Source: Effrenium voratum (Eukaryota > Sar > Dinophyceae > Suessiales > Symbiodiniaceae). Taken from it: a stretch of DNA of 64,000 bases. Every line of letters begins with the position of its first letter. Position 1 is the first letter of the stretch. The position numbers and the translations under genes are program-made. The stretch spans positions 78,501-142,500 of the forward strand of contig CAUJNA010002146.1 of assembly GCA_963377175.1 (NCBI GenBank). Direction: 5' to 3'. Positions 45,030 to 55,586 of the stretch are shown one piece after another. The notes below the pieces were generated by a model. It was given only the letters and a program-made list of their open reading frames with translations, ran no database searches and was not told the DNA's origin.

Positions 45030-47360
45030 CAGTGCTTTCGGTTGCCACTAGAACGGGGTACCTAGGGCTGCCATACAAGCGAACGGAAATTTGGGTAGTT
45101 CCTTCTTTGGTAGGGGCCATAGATCTGCCGAAGGATTGAAGGTGGGACCATGCATGCGAGTGCACTGCAGGGCGAGGGAGTGTTCCCCAGTCTCTTCCAT
45201 CGCCGGCGTCTAAGCGGCATTTCAGTCGTACAATATCGAGGTTTCCGGCGGGGGGGGGGGTTTTCGAGGTGTTCCCTGGCACTGAAAACATAGCTTCACC
45301 AATAAGCATTACTCATCTGTGAATAAGCTAAGTATGGTTCCTTACATGTGTATTGCCAACGCTTTCTTTGTGAATGGGGGCCAGTACTCAAAGGACCCTG
45401 TTGTTTTTCCCCCTGAAACCAAGTCAAGCTAGAGGCCAAGCGAATTGGTGGTTAAGCATGATTGTTAAGCCACGAACCCCCAAAACGTGATTCACAGGTT
45501 GGAAAAGGGTTCCGTGCCATCAAGTCCAGGCCTCCAAAATCTGGTGAAAGCGCCTTCTTTTTCGGCTTCCCCTGTGATCCTTAGGTATTGGGCCGTGATG
45601 TGTTGGCTTTCATGTCCGATTGGTGAATCGGTATGACTCTATGACATTCGCCCACGTGGTTGCTTTCTAGCTTCTTTGGTCCTGATAACTTATTTATTAC
45701 GTGTTCCTCCAACAGTCGAGCCTGAACAGTTTGGCTTCCCTTTAAATCAGGCTTGTTTCCCGCATGGGACGAATCTCCCGAGCGCTTCACTCCTCGCCGC
45801 TTTTCCAGAGCGCGGATTAACCAAGGTTCCGCCCATGCCTCCTATGGGACAATCGCTGGCCGCTTGGCCGTTCGGGCCCGAAATTTGAAAAGTGGCAAGG
45901 CATTGGGTTTTCTCAAAACTTCTTTTGTTGGGTCCCGGCGTATTCCCGTTCAACCGTTTTAACCACTAAGGATATTGTGGGGATGTTATTTTTTTGCACC
46001 CCGCCTGGAAAGAGACGAGGGCCCAGCGCGGAAGCCAGGGATTCGCCGTGCAGGTCCCGGACGCTTTGGTGGATGTCATAAACTGCAGGGATGGTTGGAA
46101 CCACCAACCATTGATGCCTGGAAGTTTCTTCATGATAGGAGACAGAGAGAGTCACCCACATGTTTGATGTCCACCCACAAAAGAGGGGGGTCAGGTGTTT
46201 CCTGAGAATGAAATCGCCGGAAATTGAGGCGGCGCATCATGTCCTATGGTCTGGAGGGAATGTCTTTGCAGGAGGTGAAGCAGGAGGGGTCCATTTGATG
46301 TAATCCATGGTTGACAGCTCGCCTTGGGGGTGGCAGGGCTGGTCATGAGCCCTTTTACTATTGTTTTTAGGCAACAATTGTAAGGTAGTTTCCCTTATGA
46401 GGGAGCCATGACAAGGAGTTTTGACCATGGCACACTTGGACATCAGTCACAATCAAAACCTGGGCCGCTGTTTATTTACATGGGATTTCTGTCCGCCAAC
46501 CATTTTTGAGAGCTTCCTCAAGCCATGTGTTCCACGTATCCAGTTCAAGACTCCAAAGTGTAAGTCCATGTACATTCAAGTGAGGAACCAAATTCTCCAA
46601 AACGCTTGCGTTTGAGACCAACCAAACGGGGGCGGGTGTTTCCCGTCGCGAACCAACGTTTGGGTTCCTAATGATAGAAACCCGTGTAAGGCAAATTATT
46701 GGTGTGTTGTTTGTCATCGGCAAGCCGGCTGTTTAGGGTTTCCCAAGTTGGAGACAGACCCAGACGAATGTCGACACGACGGGGGATGCGTGACTTTCTG
46801 GGCAATCTTCAGATTAATTGAATCTGAGCCTTTAAACCAAGCCTATGAGGTTCGCTGAATATTCCAGCTGGCTATGGTGAAATTTTGGGAGGGGCCCGGC
46901 GACTCACTAGATTTTCCACAAATAGGGAACTGGCTGTGGCTCAAAAATAGGTACCCAAACTGGAACCCTGGTAAATGCAAACATGGACTAAACCTGCAGT
47001 CTCTTGGTGAATTAATTTTGACCCATACCCAACTGGCTAATTTCCCATGTCTGAGGGACCATGGCGAATATATATACACCTTCCTTAATTTCGGAGAGGC
47101 ATTTGCCACTGTTTGGGATGGTCTGAAGCAACACCCAAAGCCTTTTGCGAAACACCTGAGATTCTCGTGTTTTTTAACGGAGAAGCTCGTGTGTTAATAG
47201 TGGCTTTTCCTTTCCGTTAAACAAGCCAAAATGAACCTACCCCATTTGTGTGCTTCCCATGTTGCGCGTTTGGATGGTACTTGTTTTTGGAGGGAAACCA
47301 CCTGGAACCTCAAACCTGTAAACAAGTGGAAGTTCTCAAGCATTCCGAGTTCGTTGTTTT
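45030..47360. other. No firm gene (probably intron or intergenic)
   Basis: A 107-codon plus frame at 46874-47197 (MVKFWEGPGDSLDFPQIGNW...) has no splice or start context and a repetitive feel. Nothing else stands out between the exon clusters at 43-45 kb and 47.4 kb. Confidence 0.3.
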
Positions 47361-47367
47361 TTTTCAG

Positions 47368-50300
47368 ATCCGTCCGCAGTCTTGGATTCGAGGAGTTGCT
47401 CAACTTGGCCCTCAAGTGTATCCAGACCTACGCCCTGCCAGTGGCATGTCAGAAGGCTGGAACATGTGGACCAAAAACCACGGACTCGTTTCGGCGCTAT
47501 CTAGGCTACGTCAAAAGACCCCTCCCATTTCCAACAACCACAACAATGGTAGCATCAAACAAGTGCATTTGTTGTTTGTTCGTTCATGTCTAGGTGGACG
47601 TTGTTCTTGCTTCTGTGGCATCGCCATCGGTGAACCCCAATATGGCTGGATGCCTGCGTATACTTCTTCCGCGGCCATATCATGGTTTTGCCGGATGAAT
47701 TCTGGCAAGCTCGCCTTGGGGTAACACGAGCGTTCCATGACAGCTGGATATATAGTGAGCCGCCTCAGAAGTTTGTTGGTGGACATAAATGATTTTTGCC
47801 AATGGTCCCGAATTAACGTGCCCGAATGTCCCCTTCTCATGGATCCCTGAAGGCAGGTTGGTGAAATAAGGTTCCTGTTCAGAATGGCTGGGAACCCTTT
47901 GGTCAAGCTCCGGGAATTATCCCCAAACAACAGACTAGGTTGGGTTTCCCTTCCCCCCCCCCCAAACAAAAAAAAAGCAGAAAAAGAAGAGGCAATGTTG
48001 ACCCCGGATGAACAAACCTGTGCTTTAATGGGGGGTGTTCCATGGTGTTCCCTTCCCTCACCACCCTATTGATAAACCAGGGGGTTATTTATCCGGGATT
48101 GAAATTCTCAAAGAACACCTTGAGGTGGTATCCCCATTTTAGCTCACAGGGAATGCAGACTCTCAATCGAAACCGTGACGGTTTTTCTCTATTGCCCAAG
48201 AGGGCGGATTCCATACAGCCATGGTCGAAACTCCTAATGGTCATGGTCTCCGGTCTCGCCATCTGTTCGAGCTGAAACATGAAGGCAGGAAGCTAGTCCT
48301 CAGAGAGATGACGAGCTCAATCAAAGAAACGATGAATCCTAGAAGCAATAAAGTCAGCTGAAAGCAGTGGAGAGGTCTGAACGAAGCACTTGGCTTGCTG
48401 CAAAGCAAGAGTGAGTCGCTGGCGCTTGCCGCACGAGTATCGGCATTGCAAGGCAAAAGGGACAGCAACGTCCTAAGACGTAGCCCAAGCTCCCACGTGG
48501 GCATGGTCATGGCTGCCATGAAAGGAAGCCAACAAACATCGCACACACGGAACACATGGAACCTTCAAAAGGATTGCTTTGCGGTTGCATGGGACCCGTT
48601 CCCACGAGCTGATTCTACTCGCTTCGAGACCGCGCGCAGGACATTTGCGATGCCAGGAGCTACCGAAGCTTGGCCTGTTCAAAGGAAGTTCGCCAGTGTC
48701 TTCCCTAAGGGCTTGGTCAAATTTTAGGCTTTGGCCCGGCCTCCGTGTCATTGAGCCCAGTGGCCCACCCCGCCCCGCGCTGTGGTGGGGTTGTGGTGGC
48801 TTAGGCTTGGTTTAGGGTTGGTCTAGGGGGGTTGTGGCGGTTTAGGGTTCGTGAAGGTTGGTGCAGGGGTGGGGTACGTTGGTGGTTTAGAGTGTGGTTA
48901 GTGTTCGTTGGGTTGGTTCAGCTTGGCTTGTCTCGGCGCGGGGCGTGCCGGGGAGGGGACCGGAGTAGATGGGGTCTGGGGGGCGGGGGGGGGAACTGTT
49001 GGGGGGGGGGGGGGGGGAGTCTGGGAGCCCGGAGCCCGGGACAATATATTAGTGGTTCCCCACTAGCAAACGGTTTGTACCTTTTCGCAGGCCGCACCCC
49101 TCTTTTTATTGCATTGCTCAATCTCAATCCTTCCTCGTGCCAGATGGTGGCTTCCTTATGTCCGAGATTGCGGATTTGAGACAAGGATTGGATATTCCCT
49201 CGGTTTTTGAGTTTGGGCAAGCCAGTTCTGGAACATATAGTTATTTTTTGCAAAACGCGGCACCTCGTGTTTTGCGAGTTGTGGCTGCAAGGAAAGCTGT
49301 ATACCGTGATTTCCCGCTACATGCACAAGGGCTCCTCTGAGAAGGTGCGGAGAAGTTGGGCGAGTAGTGGGGCTGTGAGACAAAACGCCGGTTCATTCAA
49401 TATGTCCGTAGACTTGGGTGTTTGCAACATGGCTGTCCAGAGGCTTTTGAAACACACTGAAATGGTACCCAGATGGCCAAGTTGCAACACACTTCACCCT
49501 CCCGAGGTTGATGGGACAAATCCATCCACTGGCGATCCAGGTAGACCAGAAGACAACACCCCCTGCGTGCCCTTCTGGATTCTATGGATATCAGCTCTTG
49601 CTTGCGTTCGCGTGAACCTTTACATGGGGCAGGTACGGAGCCTTTGCCTTTAGTTTCCCCTTTGCACTGTCAAAAGGTGATGATTTACAGCTAGGGTGCG
49701 CCTTGTAAGGGTACTATTTTTGACCAAGTTTGAAAGGGAGGCCACAACAGAAGACCCCAGGAAACTTGAAAATCCTGGGAGGACGGGCTGTCCCATAGAT
49801 CCTGGCAAGTTCCCAGTCACTCGCGATTTCCCTTTTGATTTTATTTGAAAGTGCGATTCCCCTGGTTACGACACAGATGGAATCACTGTGCCGTCGGTTG
49901 TGCCGTTTTGAGGCCAGCCTCTCGCGTGAGCCTCTTTGACACCAACGCGAATGTGGGATTTGGCCTTCCACACCACGTATATGTCTTGCTTTGTATCTCC
50001 CATTTGCATACAGCAAGCTCGCAACACCCTATGCCACTCTCATTTACAAACATCGTTTGTTGGGCTTGCACTCCAGGATAACTCGGAATTGGGAATCCTT
50101 CTTGCAAACTTGCCCAGGAAGCAGCCAGCCTGTTTGCAGATTGGATCCGTTTGGCCCAGCCATTTTCCCGTTTCAGATTGGCTCCCGAAACTCACCCTGC
50201 GCCAGGGCTTCCACTCAAAGAACCTCGCGAACTCGCTGGAGCCCTTCTTCTTCAAGGCGCTTTTCTGGGCGGGCCCAATCTTAACAGAATTCGGGGCTCC

Positions 50301-50618
50301 TCCTTTTTCAGCGCCATGTTCAGTGTCTTTCGGGGTACGGACCTGGGGTTGGTGGATCCCAGTTGCCCCTTTTCTCAATTCAACCAACCAAAAAAAGGAT
50401 GCCCTTTTTTCCCCATGTTTACAGGGCATCTGAGAAAATACACCTGCGATTGAAAAATGGCCGAATTTGGTTAGCAACGTCGCGTCACTCTGCTCGCAGG
50501 GCCCGAGAGCCGCTAGCTTTCGCGGCCTCGAAACGCTGCTTCAGGCCGCCTGGTACGAGACCAAGGAGAGTGTCTGCAACGGACTCGGGCCTGGCTTCCG
50601 GCAGTTTGCCCACATCAG
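47368..50618 (+). CDS. Four dispersed exons, same strand, unknown product
   Basis: Exon 47368-47509, after TTTTTTTTCAG, reads SVRSLGFEELLNLALKCIQT and YALPVACQKAGTCGPKTTDS. Exon 49241-49344, after CATATAG, reads TRHLVFCELWLQGKLYTVIS and RYMHKGSSEK before GTGCGG. Exon 50177 to about 50270, after GTTTCAG, reads WLPKLTLRQGFHSKNLANSL and EPFFFKALFWAG. Exon 50500-50618, after GCTCGCAG, reads GPRAASFRGLETLLQAAWYE then TKESVCNGLGPGFRQFAHI before a GC donor. Each has an acceptor and protein-like codon use. They may continue the 43-45 kb gene, but a simple phase join from 45022 to 47368 would create a TGA, so another exon is missing or this is a second gene. No family is recognised. Confidence 0.5.
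47520..49100. other. Long intron or spacer
   Basis: Contains frames at 47511-47969 (minus) and 48395-48727 (plus, with LQSKSESLALAARVSALQGK) without splice support. TTTAGGG-like words occur at 48805-48855, and long G runs (15 or more) at 48999-49018. Confidence 0.35.
48790..48915 (+). repeat. Degenerate GGTTTAGGGTT words
   Basis: GGTTTAGGGTTGG, GGTTTAGGGTTCG and GGTGGTTTAG occur with GTGGTGGC words. This is a weaker counterpart of the 42.77-42.9 kb tract. Confidence 0.45.
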
Positions 50619-50639
50619 GCGGGGGGTGCTTGTTTGTTT

Positions 50640-51012
50640 GTTTTCGCTCTGTGGAGATCCCTAATGTTGGACCTTGTTTACTATATTGCCCCCCTCCCCC
50701 CCCCAAAAAAAAAGAAACAGTCAAAGCAGTGCTTGGGGGTCCTGAATAAATGTCTGGCAGGTGGCAGGGAGCTTGGATAACTTAAGAGTTGCTTTAGTAT
50801 TGCCAGTACCTAGTTTAGGATTGCGAGACTTCCTGTTGGATTGCCAGAACACAGTTTCGCCAAGGGAAGCCCCTCCCCTTCTTTTGCTTTATCCCAGGCA
50901 AGCCACTACAGTAGGTACTCCAAAATCCGTTTGGTTTTGAAAGTGTGGTTCCCTTGTTTCCTATACAGGAAAATGGAATCGCTGGGGAGACTTCTCGTCC
51001 CAATCCAAGAGG

Positions 51013-51049
<37 letters not shown>

Positions 51050-51785
51050 GTTTGAAAACACAAGCTGACTCTTGCTCAACAGCACGCGCAGGGCGTAGGA
51101 ACGCGCAAACGGGAAAATAACATGGCAAACGGGTTTTGCAACAGAAACATGTTATAGGCGGAAGAAGAAGTCAGACACGAAAGATGAACTTGGTCAAGGA
51201 CTATCTCGTGAATCAAAGGATGTTTGGAAGGAACTTCCGTGTGACGCACAACAATTGAAATGTAGCTAGAAGCGAAGAAAGCATGTACGGATGAGCGGGC
51301 GTAGAAATGGCGAAAACGAGCACCATCCTGCGGGTTTTTGCTTGTCCGGCTGGCTTAAAGCTATCGGAACGTCTCTCAAAACCGGCCCGGCGTGGGGCGC
51401 AACGGCCCAGTGTCACAGGCACCCATTTTCACGACGATCACTTTGCGTGCCAGGCAGAGCTTCGGCAATCTGAGGTACAGATTTCGTGACATGCACCACT
51501 TTCGCAAGGGTCGGTGCAGATCTATGTTCGCTCGGTCAGGCGCTTTCGGAAGGCCAGGTGCTCTCTTGCTCTTTCTTATTTCCTATGTATTATTTTGCGG
51601 TCTTCGTGCTTCTTTCTTGTTTCGTCTCAAATGTTTATGTTTCTTTTCTTTACACCCTAAGGCTCCAAACACACTTCGGGGCGTGGCCTTTGTTCCGGGG
51701 CGTGGCTTATGCAAAGCTGAGGGCCCAACCATGGGATTCAACACGTTCCAGCGCCCTAGGCCCCCGCCTTTGCCCGAGAAGCAAC
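50640..51785. other. Convergent strand-switch region, no supported gene
   Basis: Plus-strand exons end at about 50.62 kb and minus-strand features begin at 51.79 kb. It holds a C/A run at 50694-50713 and a CT microsatellite at 51016-51046. Frames at 51392-51932 are open on several phases, probably as the antisense neighbourhood of the following element. Confidence 0.4.
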
Positions 51786-51790
51786 CTGTT

Positions 51791-53693
51791 TTATCGCTGC
51801 TTCCCCTTGCAGTGCAAAAAAAGCTTAACTTTGTACCGCTGTAACACACGAAGTGTCACATTTGAGCGATGGCATAACCGCGCGATCCGGCTTACAAGCC
51901 CGACAAAGCTTTCGGCGCAAAGCAACGTATAAAAATTTGGATTAATCCGTTGCGATCGAGTATCCTCAATGCAATGCAACAAATGATGGTGCTTTGGCAG
52001 CAGGGGCCATAGACAGCGGTTCAATGCCTTTCCAGTTGTTCTTTCGGAAAGCGATCGAAGCCTTGAGTAGGAAAGCAAATGTAACTGCCCGGCATCATAA
52101 ATGGCGTCTGCATCGCTTTGCGAAAGCATCGTGCCACATGTGTCAAGAAGCCTCAAAAATTCGGCGTAGGTCCACGCTGCGGTCGCAACTAGTTGGTCAA
52201 GCTCTGTGGCCTCAGGCCGCTGAGCTCGCAGGCAACAAACTTTGCTTAGCCAAAATGTCACCGATTTACTTGCGACTGCTTTGCAGGATAGCGAAGGGTA
52301 CTCCGCCCGCGTCTTTCTGTGCAAGCGAGCTGCTGTGAATCGCGCGTGTGTTGCGTTCAAGCCGCTATCTTTTTTCCACTCTTTGAACCTGCAGAAGGCA
52401 ACTTGCAGCCGGCCCTCCAGCAGAAACGGGTACCGACCCCCATGAGGCCAAGCTCCAAACTCGCCAGCTTCCGCCAAGTAGACCAAAAGGCTTCCTGATC
52501 GCGAACGAAAATGAAATTGAGAAAGAGCGAACGTATCAACGCGGGGTTGTTTTAAGATTTGGACCAACTACGCCACAAACGCGGAAGTTAGGGGGTATAT
52601 GGCCAAGGCTCCATGTAGCACTTTTGATGTCCCCAGCAGTTGGCTGTGGGCCGTGTCGTGCAAGAAACGCCGGATGTGACACCCTGGGATGCGGAAGCAG
52701 ATTGATCCTCGGCTGGCAGCGCCCTCTCTGTTTATCAAACGCATGCACAAATGGACTATAATCCCAGTCCAGCTTCCATAGTATAACTACTCTTAAGCAA
52801 AGGGTCGATCGTCATCATGAGTGATCCTCAAGTATTCAGCATTGCTAACACGTTCTTGTCTGTGCTCTGCCGTCTCGTGCATTGCCCCAATCGGCAATGA
52901 AATGTTGTTGTCAATTTTCCGGCAAGGGCACCATGAGCAAAACAGATTGCTTTGAAATGGATGGACCAAATGCTTTTCATGTAAGAACTTGAGATCGCCC
53001 TGCACCGAGCTAAACATAAAATCGTACCCAGCCCCTCTCCAAGGATATGAATTGTAAGCCGGGTGATTCGGGTCGCTCATTCTGGTGATTCTGTCAGCAA
53101 CTACCTCCATGATGTTGTTGTAGGTGTACTTTGAAGCACAGTGCTCGCTGTAGCATGTCAAGAGAAGGTATCGAGACAGCGGCGGGTGTCGAGAACAGAA
53201 GTCGGATGAAAAAGCAAGCACCTCTACCGAGCCCACCTCCGTATTTTTGTAGGTACATACTTCATCCCCATAAACACTTATGGGGGCAAGCTTGCTCCAA
53301 GGGCGGGAAGAGGCTGGATGTTCACGAAACCAAGTCGATGTAGAATATGTGTGCGCCCAAAAAAACTCGAGCATCCACGCCCCCAAAAAAAAACCACCTG
53401 AAGAGCTCCTCTCCCTGCCGCCATATGGCTGTTGCCATGGCGTCTGGCAGCAGGACAGGCAGCCTGGTTGGAAAAATGTCGGATCGTTTCGGGTCCCACA
53501 TGCGAACCTCGATGTACTCGATGTCAACGGGAAAGCTTTGACCCTGCATAACGACATGAAGATCACGTTCTGCGTTGCTCGCGTGTTGCCCTGAGCTGGC
53601 TATCCGTGATATCTTTGATATAGGATGTGAGTCAGGAACACGGCCACCAGAATCACGGCACAGTTTGAGGGCCGCTTCTGCCAGCTGTCTGGC
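51791..53693 (-). pseudogene. Transposon-like multi-copy dinoflagellate gene, disrupted
   Basis: After TGTAG at 53694 the minus strand reads ARQLAEAALKLCRDSGGRV, SSGQHASNAERDLHVVMQGQ, FPVDIEYIEVRMWDPK and LPVLLPDAMATAIWRQGEEL. Near 53325-53340 it shifts frame and continues SEHPASSRPWSKLAPISVYG, KYTYNNIMEVVADRI and SSVQGDLKFLHEKHLVHPF with C-x2-C. Stop codons follow at 52790-52755; the same frame resumes with IPGCHIRRFLHDTAHSQLLG, hits one TAG at 52568-52570, and runs 258 codons to 51791 with PLLPKHHHLLHCIEDTRSQR, INPNFYTLLCAESFVGL and CHRSNVTLRVLQRY. The order ERDLH, VLLP.., YGDE, GDL.FL, HD..H.LGT.K, PK.H.LEH, INP...C..E.F.G and CH..T...LQRY is, from memory, that of a very abundant protein family in dinoflagellate genomes thought to be element-derived. 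Transposase activity is not established. This copy has a frameshift and stops. Confidence 0.7.
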
Positions 53694-53699
53694 CTACAT

Positions 53700-54800
53700 G
53701 CATAGGCAACAACGGATCGATTTTTGCTTCCCTTTTGGGTGGCCCTCAAAATGTTTGGTTCGCCGGCCACTTGGTAAAGGTGCCGCTAAAGGGGTTCCTA
53801 CTTGACGTGGTTGAGAACCATCGTCGGAAGACAACCATCGGGTCTTTCAAAATAAGTAGCTTTACGCCCCTACCACCTTCACAACCTATGTTCCTTACAT
53901 GGGGCCAACCCCAAAGGACAAACACCATGCGATTTTTTGGCAAAAGACACTCAATCTGGGAAACTGAACTTTATTTATAAGTCAATCGCACCCTGAAAAA
54001 GGCTACCTCATCCAATGGGACAAGCTTCAAGCAACCGTATTGTGAATGCATACTCGAACACGTACACCACCGGCCCAAGTGGTTATAAAATCATCAAACA
54101 CACTAAGTTGGAGCCCAGCCACCTTCAAGGCGCTTGTTTTTCCGGTGACGAAATCATCCATGAGCAAGTCCGATAACTCCTGATCAGCTGCGCCAGGATC
54201 CACGGCGCCAAGACGCTGCCTCTTTGAGGCCGGCTCCTGGCGGGCAAAGGGAAAAATGTGTTTCGGGAAGTGTGCCCGTGGGCTGACCTAAACAACACGC
54301 GTAACATGTTGTCTGATCAGATAGGCGACCCACCGAAAACTACAGGGGGTCTAAAGCGCCTTACTTCCCAGCTGCGCCCAAAGATTTCTGCAAATTACAG
54401 TTATAGGGGCCAACCTCGAAATGACAAATGAGCCCAACATCACCAAGACAACGTGCGGGTTTGTCTCAAAATTCAAAATGGGGGGTGTCCAAAAATTTGA
54501 GGTGTTCCTGCATGTGTGGTTGCCCTTGAAACCAGCCCAACAAAAGGGTAAACAAGAACACACCCATGCGTGCGCTAGTTATTGAAATATATTATTGAAA
54601 GATATAGCTCGGTCCTCAGTCTGTTGCCAAGCCTCACTTGCAGAGGCATGCTGCGCTGATCGCTGCACGCCTGCGCCAGGCATGACGGGTCCCTGGGCAG
54701 GATAACCCTTTAGGCAAATTACAACGAGAACGCATAAAATCAAACTGGTTGTTGTGTTTTGTTTGTTGCCGAGGGGTCCAGAAAACGGGGTCAAGGTTGC
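53700..54800. other. No supported gene
   Basis: Only short unrelated frames occur. No inverted terminal repeats were recognised next to the element at 51.8-53.7 kb. Confidence 0.35.
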
Positions 54801-54814
54801 AAATGTCGATTCCA

Positions 54815-55235
54815 AATGTCACAACTTAAACGGGTCCAGGTTCCACATTTCATGATCCATAGGAAAGCGATGGAAGAGGGTCCGGCTTCCAAAATGTCAT
54901 GACCCCAAAAAAATGGTGGAAGAGGTCCAGGTTCCAATGATGGAAGAGGGTCCAGGTCTCCTTTGGAGGATCCCAAAGGAAAGTTATGGAAAAGGGTCAC
55001 GCTTCCAATATTTCATCACCCCAAAAATGATGGAAAAGGGTCCAGGTTCCAAACTTCATAATCCCATATTCATAGGCTTGCAAATGATGGAGAACCATAA
55101 TTTCAAGATCTTATTGGGAAATGATGGAAAAGGGTCACGGTTCTAAACATCATGATCCCATTCAACAAAGATGGAACAGGGTCAAGGTTCCAAGTTTCAG
55201 GAAAGTGATGGAAAAGGGTGCATTTCATGAGCCAA
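54815..55235 (+). repeat. Imperfect ~50-60-bp tandem repeat
   Basis: Units share GATGGAA(A/G)AGGGTC(C/A), then (A/C)GGTTCCAA and a (T/A)TTCATGA(T/C)CCC-type end; about eight units of uneven length. Frames across them are not consistent, so it is treated as non-coding. It lies just past the 3' end of the 55.6-60.7 kb gene. Confidence 0.8.
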
Positions 55236-55580
55236 TGCCAAAGAGAAAAAAGCTCTGACAAAGGTGAGGGTCAATCTTCACATCATGTGAAATATGGTTT
55301 TTGAAAAGAGCGACCAACACCTTCCAAGCCAGGCAAGCGGTCAGGAACAATGACACTTTTTTTTTGCATCGATCACGTTTCTTCTCGTGCCAATTGAACC
55401 CAGATCCCGGCGCTTTCGCCAGGGTACCCCGGCAGTCTGAAGACTATTCGCAGCATGCTGGCCACAAGTGAGCATAAAGCAGTACATGTTTGCCTAGCTA
55501 CTTGTGTTACAAGTGGCCTTGCATGCAAACCCCTAAACCCCTAAAGGAAGGAACAGTCAAGATCCTCCAGCGCTGCAATG
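55236..55580. other. 3' flank of the next gene, no feature seen
   Basis: Downstream of the stop codon on the minus strand. CCCCTAAACCCCTAAAGG at 55528 is a two-unit telomere-like word. No eukaryotic AATAAA-type signal was recognised, as expected in dinoflagellates. Confidence 0.3.
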
Positions 55581-55586
55581 AGCGGA

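Noticed and set aside
46874..47197. 107-codon plus frame with a plausible amino-acid mix
   Set aside because: No splice sites, no start context, A/T-ending codons unlike the accepted exons.
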